A stretch of DNA of 19,401 nt. It comes from Gracilaria vermiculophylla (taxonomy: Eukaryota; Rhodophyta; Florideophyceae; Gracilariales; Gracilariaceae). The DNA lies in NCBI GenBank assembly GCA_019155205.2, contig JAHNZQ020000172.1:711689-731089 (forward strand), given 5' to 3'. This document shows, one piece after another, positions 9,557 to 18,872 of the stretch. The position numbers and the translations under genes are program-made. How positions within the stretch are numbered: the stretch's first letter is position 1; every line of letters begins with the position of its first letter. The notes below the pieces were generated by a model. That model worked only from the letters and a program-made list of their open reading frames with translations. It was not told the origin of the DNA and did no database searches.

Positions 9557-10438
9557 TGTAACATACTCAATGTGCGTTGTTGGTTTGACGAATGGTTGCG
9601 CCCTTCAGTTTGGTCCTGTGTTGAGGGGGTTACTGGAATATACAGAATGTAGCGAGGCAATTGCGTGAACCTTGCGCGCCTGTTTCTTACCCCAACGCCA
9701 CTTTCCACTAGACGCGTACGGGCCCATCCTATTCGAATTGCTATTCGTTACTTTGTGAGAAAGCGACTGCGGGGTAAACCGTATAAAAGAAACCTCTTGC
9801 GCGTCACCGACCAATGTTGAGGACGGGCACACGCCCAGGGGTGTACGTTTTCTCTGCTACCGCGTGCGCACTATTGAAAAACAGTTGAGCAACTCCGGCG
9901 CTCCTGCGCTGGTTCGCTGTACGTGTCCCATCACTTTTCATACTCCTCCTCATATTTAATGACGGTTGTACAGACGTTCGGTGAGGCACCTGAGTTCGGT
10001 TAACTGAGACTGTCTACTGAATGTACGAGTTGGTGGTGCCTGGCCTCGGTTCTCTCTACGGGACGCCGCGAGCTCTGGGTTTAAGTACCGGAGTTGCGCG
10101 GTATCTTGCACGTCTGCGCCTCTCGCCACGCACCAACTTAATGCAACCACCGTGTTGTCAGTCTGATTATCAGTCCACGGCGGTTCAAATGCAATTGTCC
10201 GCGCACTAGCTATTACGTGTCTACATGACAAGTGTCCATGGCGCAGCCATCTTTGTCAGTCTTCGTCTCGGTCTGCACTAACTAAGCTATGCAGCCTGTT
10301 CTGTCAGTTTCCACGTGGTATTCTCTCTGCATTATCAGGCGGCGTGCGCACTCTCAAGCCTTTGCATTCCATACGCAGACCATTCGCACTCGCTTAGTTC
10401 GCGATCATTTTCTACGCTCGAGCACGTAGACCCGGACA
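9557..10438 (+). repeat. 5' LTR of gypsy element
   Basis: Starts TGTAACATACTCAATGTGCG and aligns with the 3' LTR, which starts at 15128 with TGTAATGTATCCAATGTGC. The homology runs through the TATA region and CTCTTGCGCGTCACCGACCA, and resumes at GCTTAGTTCGCGATCATTTTC and ACGCTCGAG, ending near GGACA at 10438. About 480 bp (roughly 9873-10352) has no counterpart in the 3' LTR. That extra segment is bounded by an 11-bp direct repeat, GCGTGCGCACT, at 9862-9872 and 10342-10352. Confidence 0.75.
9782..9788 (+). promoter_or_regulatory. TATA box in 5' LTR
   Basis: TATAAAA inside the part of the LTR conserved between both copies. The matching position in the 3' LTR reads TATAATA (15353-15359). This is the expected position for the element's own promoter, marking the U3/R side of the LTR. 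Confidence 0.5.
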
Positions 10439-10452
10439 GTTGTCATCAAAGC
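10439..10452 (+). other. Probable primer-binding site of gypsy element
   Basis: Directly after the LTR the sequence TTGTCATCAAAGC resembles the common initiator-Met-tRNA 3'-end binding site TGGTATCAGAGC, with one inserted base and two changes. It lies just upstream of the gag start at 10500. Because the 3' LTR also has CATCAA here, the LTR/primer-site border could lie up to ~9 bp further right. Confidence 0.35.
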
Positions 10453-10499
10453 GGTTTGACCTGGAAGGGTAAGAGTTCGGGGGTCTGTTCGTACTCAGA

Positions 10500-12604
10500 A
10501 TGACTGCTTCAAGCAATTATGGAATTGTGTCTCTGGGAACACCACCGACGCTGAAATTGGTTGACCAGCCGGCCCTGATCAAAATCAAGACCGAATACAC
10601 TGCCCACAAGGCTAAAGTTGACGACGTGAACAAAAACCGTGATGAAGATAACTAGATGCAACCAGCCTCGATTAAACACTGCGTTGAACCTTCTACCCTG
10701 CCTGCACTGTGCATCATGGGGGGAATTCAAGGCACCGCTTGCATCGAAAAAGCTACGGCCGAAGTCGTTCAATCATGGTTGAATTCGGCGTCAACTGACG
10801 CTCCCAAGGATCTGTACGAGCGCATCGATATAGCGCTGCTTACTGTATACTGCGAAGCAAACAACTAAAATCCTGTAGGAGGAGTAACAATCTTCTTTGT
10901 GAGCCTTGTCACGGCATTGGATCGGAAAAACGCGTCAGAGGTCCTAAAAGACAAATATCTTGCCAAGCACTTCATCGACCGTATGTTAAAGAAGTTCAAA
11001 GATCCTTTTCCACTAGAGCATATCAGAATCCACCGCCGTGGTTGGACGAAGAACCAGCTTGCCAACATTAGTTTCTTCAAAAACGAGATTGGCGTGCTGG
11101 CACTCGACCTATCATTAGCGGAGACGGCACGTTTGCGCGTCAGCAAACCCCTGAACTCTCGTGGACCCAAGGAATAGCATTTGCGACGCAATGAAGAGCA
11201 TGAACCAACCGGTGTTACCCCAAGCAAGAAGCTTCCTGTGCGCAAGCGCAAAAGCGACGCTGGGATTGATGAATGTCTGAAACCTGATTGTGATGGAAAG
11301 CACCCGCTTAAGGACTGCCCGGATTCCATCAAAAGGCGGAAAAAAGAACTCTGCGACGAGCACTACAAGAAAAAGAATTCCAAACGAGCGAAGCAGGTAA
11401 CAACCACTACTTCTTAATGCTCAATTGTACCGGACGTCGAAGGAGGTCGTTTCCGAACTGCGCTTGAGGACGCTGTTTTCAAAACAGCCCTTGGAGACTC
11501 GGGTTCCGATTTTATTGCAATAGCCAAATCATCTTCCAAAGACTTGAAGGAAGCGAAGCCGTCAGTTTCAGAGCAGTACCTTAAGGAACCTCTCGAGCTG
11601 GTGGGCGCGTTCAAGACCAACAAAGACTCTTTTTTGGCATCTGCAACGCTCTCGATCACCATCACCATCTACCTCCCGGGCTCTAATGTAACAGTTCGCA
11701 TCCGCGGTAATGAGTATCTCATTGTGAAGAACATCAGGGAAGAGATTCTTCTTGGACAAACTTTCCTAGAGGCTTTCGGTTTTGACCTTAACGAACATCT
11801 CCTCCGCATCCATCCACTCATCAACAACCGGCACATTAACTCCTAAGACAAGGAGGAGTTAAAGATCGCGGTTGTAGCCTACAAAGACCTTTCATACATG
11901 GCAGCCGACGTTGACCCCATTGCCTTACCCGAGTGCTTCAATGCCGGTATCCACAAGGATTCTGACGAGTCCATCACGAAGGCATTCGATGCAATTATCG
12001 CTGACGCTCGGAAAAATGTAATCTGCAGAAATGGGGTGCGGCGCATTACAAATATGTTCAAAGAGTATCGCGAAGTTTTTCGAATACAACTCGGCAACGA
12101 TCCTCTCACCGACATTCCGCCTCTTGTAATCACGGCCGTTAAAGACGCGAAACCACACCGCTTCCCGCAGCGTAGGTGCGCTCCACAGCAAAAGAAGTTC
12201 ATCGACAGAACCAGTGAAGAGCTCAAAGCAGTTGGCACTACTTACAGGAACGTATCCGCGCGCTAGGCCAGTCCGGCTCTCGTGGTGCCCAAACCAGACA
12301 TGAACAAGCTGCGATTCTCCGTCGGTCTGCGTGGATCGAATGCGAGAACCGTGTCAATCATCTCGGCACTACCTCAACTCGACTCGAAGTTCCAGGACGT
12401 CGCCGGTAGTACTTTTTTCGCCAAAATTGACCTTCCCCATGGATACTGGCAGGTCCCCCTCTCTCCAGAATCGCAAGAGATTATGTCTATCCAGACACCC
12501 ACCTGCGTGTATTGTTCCCGCCGCCTGCTGCTTGGCGGCAGAGACTGTGGAAACCATTTCCAAGCCGTCCTCCAACAGACGTTTGACGCGGCCGTGTCGA
12601 CAAA
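10500..12604 (+). pseudogene. gag-protease-RT (N-terminal part), broken by six stops
   Basis: One plus-strand frame stays readable for about 700 codons from ATG 10500. It is interrupted only by TAG 10653, TAA 10866, TAG 11175, TAA 11415, TAA 11844 and TAG 12264. Gag carries a basic segment and a knuckle-like ECLKPDCDGKHPLKDC (C-x4-C-x3-H-x4-C) near 11270-11320. Protease follows with the retropepsin signature ALGDSGSDF, active-site D-S-G at 11496-11504. RT begins around 12260 with SPALVVPKPD and FFAKIDLPHGYWQVPL; its first catalytic aspartate is at 12429-12431. At about 12600 a one-base loss moves the reading into another frame. Gag, protease and RT are therefore a single fused polyprotein in this family. 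The first stop falls only 51 codons after the ATG, so nothing full-length can be made. Confidence 0.8.
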
Positions 12605-13729
12605 ATGCTGCAATGGATCAACGATATCCTATTTTATGCTCAGGAGGAGAAGGAGCTTCTCGACTCCACCGGGTCTTTTTTCCAGGTTTTTAGCGAGATT
12701 GGTCTCAAGGTCCACGCAGAGAACTCAAATTTCTTCTCTACCGAATTTCTGTTTTGCGGTGGCATTATCTCTTCACAAGGCATCCAGTATCACCCTCGTC
12801 ATTTCGACTTTTTGCTCACCATGACCCAATCTCTCATGGCCAGCGATTTGCAACAGTTCATCTGCGCTACTAACTGGATGAGCACTTCTATTCCTGCGTG
12901 CGCTAAACGCGACGCTCCACTACAAGAGCTTTTGGAATCCTGCTACCGGACCATCGGTCAGAGTACGACACGGTCGCTTCGCAGACTCTCCCTTAGCAGC
13001 TCGTGTGGCGCTATTCATGATGCCACTTCTGCCGACATCAATGAACAACTCGCTGCCTCTGTCCAGCTCGCGCATCCCAAGTCCGGTTATTATCTTTTTC
13101 TATTTATCGATGCGTCGAACACTTACTGGGCCGCGATTCTCACCCAAGTACCCGATGAAGACCACACAATAGACATCGAAAAACAGCGTCACGAACCGCT
13201 ATGTTTCCTGTCCGGTGTCGTCTCAGGATCAGCCGCCAACTGGTCCGTTCCTGAAAAGGAAGGGTAGGAAATCGTGGAGGCAATGTGTCGTTTGGAGTAA
13301 CTCGTCATGGGCCGCGAAGTGACCATGTTCACGGAACACTCGAACCTCATGTACCTCTACAACCCCTATGGCATAAATCCTAGAATCGGACGGCATGCGG
13401 CGACCAAGCTCATGCGTCGGACTATCAATCTCTTTGCATTTCTTTACGTGATTGAACACCTGCCTGGTGAACGGAACGTCTGGCCCGACATGCAAACTTG
13501 TTGGGCGGTGAATTCCAAGCGTTCTGTGGACCTCATCAGGGTCCTACAAGCCAAGGCTCTAATGTGCGCTCCAAGTAGCCCCAGTTTGGATTCAAAGTTG
13601 GATCGGCCAAATCTACAGGACATCAAAACCTCGCAATCTGCATCGAAAGAGAAGCCACCCCAATCTTTCAAAAAAACTCGACGACATTATCAAGACCAAC
13701 GAGGCCATCGTATGGATAGCGAGAGCTGA
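12605..13729 (+). pseudogene. RT (C-terminal part) and RNase H, broken
   Basis: Continues the polymerase after the frameshift. The RT catalytic motif reads LQWINDILFYA. The pair expected to be D-D is N-D (Asn codon AAC at 12620-12622), a single G-to-A change from Asp. Then come FCGGIISSQGIQYHPRHFD and the connection domain. RNase H starts near LFIDASNTYWAAILTQV (Asp at 13109-13111) and continues through NWSVPEKEG. Two stops (TAG 13265, TAA 13298) lead into FTEHSNL, where the usual aspartate of TDH is glutamate, and IEHLPGERNVWPDM. Near 13670 an A-run (CAAAAAAACTCG) coincides with a shift into the integrase frame; in that frame the protein continues KLDDIIKTNEAIVWIARADE. Confidence 0.75.
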
Positions 13730-15184
13730 CGAGCTTCTCAAGCTTTGAGTCATGATAGCCGCTCATGTAGGACATGGTGGTCACCAAAGTTGGCGCGTCA
13801 CCCTCGCTACTATCTAGGCTCATTTCCAATGGGCTAATATATGTCACGTCGTCACGTCATTTGTACGTTCCTGCCTACATTTGCTCTGTACAGAGACCGG
13901 AAAGATCGCACTGCTTCCTCTCGGTCACGCCATGCACGCTACAGAACCCGACACGTTGCTCCAATTCGATTTTTGTTTGATGTCAGACGGAGAAAACGGT
14001 TACACATATGTGCTTATCTTCGAGGACGACCCTAGCGGTTTTGTGTGGGTAACACCGACCATAGATACAGCTGCCCGGACCACGCCTGGAGTCCGTATCA
14101 ACTGCTTTGCTACTTTTGGCGTCGTTCACCAATGGGTATCAGATCGCGGCTCTTATTTCAAGAACGATCTGGTGCGCTCTCTTCGCGAGAGAACCAAAAT
14201 AAAGCGCACCACTTCACCCACGCCTACTGTCCGTAGAATACCAGCTTGGTCGAAGTCGTCAATCGCGAGCTACGAAAGACGACACATGCGCATCACCCAA
14301 AATATCAGCTACTACAACGGTTTTGGCCTACCATCATGACTGTTGAGCAGTCTGCTCTCAACAATACGATTTTAAATCGTCTCGGTAACCGTTGCCTTCT
14401 TACCGTTATCACGGGTCATCCGCAGGACACACCGATACGTGCAATTACGCATAATCTCGAACCGGAGATCTAGGCCCATTGTATAGAAAACATCCGCTGT
14501 GCCCAGCGCAAATACGTGACATAATGTGTCTAATACTTGTAAGAAATGCACAAAGACGTAGCCGGAGGTTCGACAAAGAAATGCCAGGCTGCCATAGATC
14601 CACACAACCAGAAGATGCACGTGTGCGCTATCAACTTAAGCGATTGTGATTACGTCCTGCGCAGCATACAGCAACGAGAGCGCACGTGCAAACGGTCTTT
14701 GAAATGGTAAGGACCCTTCCAATTTGTTGAATGCAGAAGCAAATACATATTCTTGGTCGAAAGCCTCCTTGACGGCAAACGAGAGGACGTTTACGGAAGG
14801 TGGCTCAAGCTTTTCTGCAACAAGGACCTCAATGTTACAGGGGAAGTTCTAAAACCACCTTGCATATCAGCTAGGGGAGCTTTTGGTTGCCGACAAATTC
14901 CTGGACATTCATCGTAATCAGGGCGATATAGAACGGTGTAGTGGCGCGGTTTCAACTCAGATGAAACTGACTGGGTATCATGTGATTTGCTGGAGAAGGA
15001 TGTCCGTGATCTTATACCCAAATACTTGTCGGACGTCGTAGAGTGCGGGACGAAGCGGCAACGCACTATCGCAAGTTCTCTCTTAATTGATGCCTTCACC
15101 TTTGGTTCACCCATCATCCAGCGCTGTTGTAATGTATCCAATGTGCTTCATTGGTTGCGCCACTGGATGCGCATGTACGTTTAG
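13677..15184 (+). pseudogene. Integrase and chromodomain, broken
   Basis: The N-terminal zinc-binding region has HVGHGGH (from 13764) and SCLHLLC (13869-13889), where the second cysteine of the usual C-x2-C is leucine. The catalytic core keeps Asp in LLQFDF (13968-13970), Asp in WVSDRGS (14142-14144) and Glu in LVEVV (14252-14254). A frameshift near 14180 separates the second and third. A TAG at 14234 sits where relatives have Gln of the YCPQ motif. Beyond it the tail (MHKDVAGG..., ESLLDGKREDVYGRWLKLF) is strewn with stops. A small two-way frameshift exposes ADKFLDIHRNQGDIE. The chromodomain follows as WRGFNSDETDW at 14942-14974 after a TAG at 14939. The reading frame ends at 15184, inside the 3' LTR. 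Confidence 0.75.
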
Positions 15185-15503
15185 CTCTTTGTGAAGGGAA
15201 TGCACAGAACGTACAGAATGCAGTGAGAAAACTGCTTGAACCCTGCGCGCCGGTTTCTTAACCCGACGCCTCAGTCCTCTAGATGCGTACGGGCCTGTCC
15301 GATTGGATTTGCTATTCGATACTTCGTGAGGAAGCAACATCCGGGTACGCCCTATAATAGAAACCTCTTGCCCGTCAACGACCAATGTTGGGGACGAGAC
15401 AGACGCCTGGGGTTGTGCTCGTTCTCTTTTACGGCGTGCGCGCGTCTTTTGCATTCGCTTAGTTCAAGATCATTGCCTACGCTCGAGAACATAGACACCA
15501 ACA
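15128..15503 (+). repeat. 3' LTR of gypsy element
   Basis: Starts TGTAATGTATCC and matches the 5' LTR across AACCCTGCGCGCC, GATGCGTACGGGCC, GCTATTCGATACTT, AGAAACCTCTTGCCCGTCAA, CGACCAATGTTG, GCTTAGTTCAAGATCATT and ACGCTCGAG. It ends near CCAACA at 15503 and is about 375 bp long. It lacks the ~480 bp middle part of the 5' LTR and keeps a single copy of the GCGTGCGC repeat (15434-15441). TATAATA at 15353-15359 corresponds to the TATA box of the other copy. Confidence 0.7.
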
Positions 15504-16294
15504 CTCGCCATCAACGTAAGGCACGGTGATTCTAAACCAAATTCGGACCAAAGCAAAACGATAACGGGGGGATGCTTCAGAAAAGAACTTTGTAAAGAAA
15601 AGACGGAGCGAATAAAAACGTGACACGGATACACAGTAATTTGTTTTCATGTAAAACAGGAAAGGTTTACTTTGCATTTGGGTATAAATTGAAATTGTAG
15701 AAAAAAAATCATCAAAAAGCACTACAAGGTTCTTGACCATTTATATTTTATGTATTTTCATGTGCAGAGCCTGACACATTGCAAGTTACATGTTTTAAGC
15801 GTCCAAGGTCTTCGACAGTATCTACTGTAAGCTCATGTTTCCAGTGGCAGTTTGCTGATCAGGCTGTGAGGCTGTGTTGTGGGGATATGCGGTTGTCGCG
15901 CGGTTGTCACGGCGCACGCAGATCAATAGGCGAATGAAAATTTTGAGACCTCCAAGGTCTTTTCAATCTTTCACAGGTAATGCAGGCTTCAAGCATTTGT
16001 TCTGCCGCTTTCGACAGTCACCACGAGATTTATTTCTATTTTGAACAACATGAGCCGTCCTCACTGGTGTCGATTGGATTTGCCAGTGCCAGTGGCATGA
16101 TAATTTGGGTCGCTGGAATGTATCCTAGCAAGACCTGGCGGCTAAGTAACCTTTGTTGGACGACTAAGATCGCCCTGACGTGTAAGGCAACAGCCAATGC
16201 AACCTATCAAAAGTCTTTTATAGCCAAGCGTTTGTTTTTGGTATTTTAGATCAATCCCGGATATTTCGTGCCGCTTTTTAGGCGACCCAGGATT
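15504..16294. other. Spacer between two gypsy elements, no gene seen
   Basis: About 790 bp after the 3' LTR and below the chromodomain of the minus-strand gypsy remnant. The remnant's own 3' LTR should lie here; a minus-strand TATAAAAG near 16222-16215 could be part of it, but no partner LTR is in the window to prove it. Short direct repeats occur (CAGGCTGTGAGGCTGTG near 15860; CGGTTGTC twice near 15890-15908; CCAAGGTCTT near 15803 and 15952). The open frame at 15980-16249 has no recognisable signature and is not called. Confidence 0.4.
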
Positions 16295-17540
16295 CTTAAT
16301 TTCTCATAAGTAATCGTTCCATAGATCATGAAAAACATGTCTCTGCGCCTTGATGTCAACCTAGTCGGCTTCGTTATAAGTAAATCATGTCCAGTTTACA
16401 AATAGCCCAGTCCGATTTTTTTTTTGGATGTCTTCCAAATCTCAAATATGGAGTGGCTCGGTTTCCTCATAAGCTTAATTCTCTTCGAAATCTTACGAAA
16501 TTGCATAGTACTTTTTTCGGAGGAGTTTTTGTCTCCTACCGTAAACCAGTTTTGTAGTTCCGGACAGCGTGTTTTTGACCTCTAAAACTTATTGATCACT
16601 GCATTCTATCGCCAGAAACAACCCGTGTCATTAGAAGCTGGTTTTAGAGCGTATGTGTTTCTGTAGTACGGGCTAGAGTACAAATTTTCCTTCTGTTAAG
16701 CCAATTTGTTTTACGCCCACACGACGGTTGTGGGTTTCCACTGCTTGTTTGCTTTGTTTTTAACACTGCTCTGCGCAGCTGCCGTGTCCTTCTTCCAATG
16801 CATGCTATAGATTCTCGATTTCTTTTAAGGTATTATAGCTTTAACATTCAATTTCCTTGTATGTTGATAATTCTTCATGACGTCTATGGGTGGCAACCAG
16901 CACCGAATCTTGAGAGAATCCTGTGAGTACTGAGAGAGGGAATTTTCTGTTTAGCTTCTTCGTCGGTGCGCTGTCAAGAGCTAATTGGACAAGTGGCAAC
17001 ACGCTATGTCATGCCAACTGCTGTAGCTAGAACTCCTAGAAACGCGCGCCACTGGTTCTTAAGAATTCACAGCAGACTGCTTCAACGAAAACGTTACTTA
17101 AAGTGCAGTACGGAAATGTGAAGTGATGTTCCGTTTTGCGTTTTTGTGCAAGGGACCGAACGAGTTTGTTTTTAATGTGATTTTCCTGTTCGGAAACCCA
17201 TAAAAGTGCGAGTCAGAATGCTGCAAACCAGCCCATCAGTAGTTTTGGCGCTTTTCTTCGAATCAGTTTCCTCTGTGTCTGGGAGCCGCACGTATTCGGA
17301 AAGGTCATCTTTGATGATGAGAGTGTAGAGTTTTCCCTTATCGCCCTTGTTCATAAAACAGTAATCGAAACGCAGTAGCGCGTTTTGTTTTTCGGCGTGC
17401 AATGCATGGCTCAGGGGTCATGGGATGACAGTCCGTGATCAAGTGGCAATGCAGTGCAGATAAGATCGGGTGAGCTACGTACTGTCTTTCGTGAGGTCTT
17501 TTCTCTAGAAATGGGCTGGGACTGTATCAAACGTAAAGCA
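16295..17540 (-). pseudogene. Second gypsy remnant: integrase and chromodomain
   Basis: On the minus strand, reading from 17540 down and crossing stops and one shift near 17200, the integrase is recognisable in order. First is a degraded zinc-region remnant (DTVPAHF, RKDLTKD, YLHCIAT), then LSHALHAEKQNALLRFDYCF with the first catalytic Asp and IIKDDLSEYVRL. WVSEQENHIKNKLVRSLAQ follows, with the second catalytic Asp replaced by Glu at 17191-17189, then HHFTFPYC and VFVEAVC with the catalytic Glu. ALDSAPTKKL and FPLSVLTG come next. The C-terminal tail (AVETHNRRVGVKQIGLTEGKFVL, KLVYGRRQKLL) leads to a chromodomain, DIQKKNRTGLFVNW then FTYNEAD, near 16430-16340. It parallels the plus-strand gypsy element domain for domain but is clearly a different copy. 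RT and gag are missing: the match stops at about 17540, where the next element's LTR begins. Confidence 0.7.
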
Positions 17541-17877
17541 TGTTGTTCGGTGTCCTATATTTATGAGTGGTGGGCTGAAAGATAAGAGACAGGCTTCTCC
17601 GTTCTCCCTAAATATTTCATCTCCTCTCCCATTATTTGCATTAGTATTTCCCCTCCTCCGCTCCCACTACGTGTTCATGCCTCTCCTGGAATTTCCTCTC
17701 ATTTACTCTCCTACATCTATATAATAATTACGCTGCTAAAGTGTATATAAACTCTAGACTCATTGCAAGATAGAGGCATCAAAATAAACAACTACCTCAT
17801 ACACAAGGTGTACTGCCTACGTGACTTCTGTCCAAGGCAAATTGTGTCGTTCTATTCCATCTTTGTCGACCAATTCA
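17541..17877 (+). repeat. 5' LTR of copia-like element
   Basis: The left end is set at TGTTGTTCGG because the minus-strand integrase of the older gypsy element is readable right up to this point and not beyond. The right end is TTCA at 17877, two bases before the primer site. It contains a pyrimidine-rich stretch (17595-17715) and a TATA box. With only one LTR in the window, the left border is inferred, not measured. Confidence 0.55.
17744..17750 (+). promoter_or_regulatory. TATA box in copia-like LTR
   Basis: TATATAA inside the LTR, about 130 bp before its right end and downstream of a long CT-rich tract. This spacing leaves room for a start site near 17775 and a short R-U5. It is probably the element's promoter. 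Confidence 0.5.
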
Positions 17878-17879
17878 TA

Positions 17880-17892
17880 GTTATGAGCCCAG
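17880..17892 (+). other. Half-tRNA-iMet primer-binding site
   Basis: GTTATGAGCCCAG is complementary to the anticodon-arm part of eukaryotic initiator Met tRNA (CUGGGCUCAUAAC). Copia of Drosophila is known to prime from a tRNA-iMet fragment cut in this region. The site lies 2 bp after the LTR end and contains the ATG (17883) that starts gag. Confidence 0.6.
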
Positions 17893-18872
17893 ATGGCTCT
17901 GCTGCCCGAGGTGCTGATTTTCCAATGAGACCCAAGTTTTCATGGGACCTGAGAAGTGCTCGTTGGACGGATGGGAAGGGTTCTCAAGAGCAATATGACG
18001 AGGCTGTGTTTCTGTGGAAACTGTATCATGACACTTTACCTGATAACACGTCGGAAAAAATTCTGAAGACGTTGCAAGGAATTGTGTTGAAATCCCAGTT
18101 GTATGGCAGAGCAAGGGATCTAGCTCGTTCTGTGCCACATGATGTGTTGGTGTCTTAAAATGGATCACGAGCTATTGTCAATGCCGTGCACAAACGTGAT
18201 GGTCTTTCCGTGGTTAAAGACATTTACACTCTTTTCAACGGGTTAGTATCTACCCGTGGACATGATAATGAGTCGTTTGAGAATTATGAATCTCGTTTTG
18301 TTGCGAAACTTTCGAATTTCAATTCGTATGCCGATTCAACTCGCCTCTGTGAAGCCTTGTCAGCGTTTCTGTTGTTGAGTAATGCTTCTGTTGACAATTC
18401 TCAAAAGGTTTCTATCCTTGCCGCATGCAATGGCAGTGCAAAAGCCAAACAAGAAGTTCCAATAGGTAGTCCTGACTCCGCTTCATCTTCTGTAGCGACT
18501 CCAAAAACGAATGATGAGTTTATAATGGGTGTGTTCTATGAAGATATTGCTGGACTGTTGCGTCAATGAAAATCTAAGCAAACCTCAAAATCATCCTCAG
18601 TTACTGTGAGTGCTGTTTCATCCCGTCCGAAGCTGACACCTGAGCAGTTGGCTAGGAAGAAGTTTAATTCAAAATGTCGCAAGTGTCACAAGTGGGGTCA
18701 CTGGGACTCCGACCATCTTGATAACGGCAAACTCAAGCCAAATACGCCATGTAGAGATTCCAAAGAAGATTCTTCTGATAAGGGAGTTGTACCTTACAAT
18801 ATGGCTAAGGTTATAGCATGATCCAGTGGATCATTTGACATGGATTCTTCACTTGAAACCGGACCTCTTCTC
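17883..18872 (+). pseudogene. gag of copia-like element with zinc knuckle
   Basis: Reading from ATG 17883 (within the primer site) the frame encodes MSPDGSAARG, then a helical gag core (FLWKLYHDTLPDN, YTLFNGLVSTRGHDNESF, FVAKLSNFNSYADSTRLCEA). It is broken by TAA 18156, TGA 18567 and TGA 18819. A nucleocapsid knuckle, CRKCHKWGHWDSDH (18675-18716), has the spacing C-x2-C-x4-H-x4-H. The last ligand is His instead of the usual Cys. The remaining frame is intact, so gag would be about 300 residues plus linker before protease. Earlier in-frame codons exist from 17763 but lie in the LTR. Confidence 0.65.

Larger units (their letters stand above)
9557..15503 (+). mobile_element. Ty3/gypsy chromovirus-like LTR retrotransposon, degenerate
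   Basis: One element in the order 5' LTR, primer-binding region, gag, protease, reverse transcriptase, RNase H, integrase, chromodomain, 3' LTR. RT before integrase defines Ty3/gypsy order, and the chromodomain (WRGFNSDETDW at 14942-14974) points to the chromovirus branch. The RT uses a tryptophan in the active-site motif (W-x-D-D type), which I associate with gypsy elements of oomycetes and some algae. The copy is dead: six stops in gag-protease-RT, frameshifts near 12600, 13670, 14180 and 14880, many stops in the integrase tail, and damaged active sites. The two LTRs look only about three quarters to four fifths identical by eye, so the insertion is old. Exact ends are uncertain by some 10 bp, and no target-site duplication was identified. 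Confidence 0.85.

Noticed and set aside
9873..10352. DNA transposon inserted in the 5' LTR
   Set aside because: No terminal inverted repeats were found at its ends. Loss from the 3' LTR by recombination between 11-bp repeats is at least as likely, so it is reported only as an LTR difference.
10500..12604. Variant genetic code with TAA/TAG as Gln
   Set aside because: The stops fit Gln codons, but the 453-aa gene ends at TAA, later gypsy stops fall at apparently non-Gln sites, and the other two elements have in-frame TGA as well. Mutational decay explains all of it.
15980..16249. 89-codon plus-strand ORF
   Set aside because: It is not similar to any retroelement domain, sits between two decayed elements, and has no sign of function.
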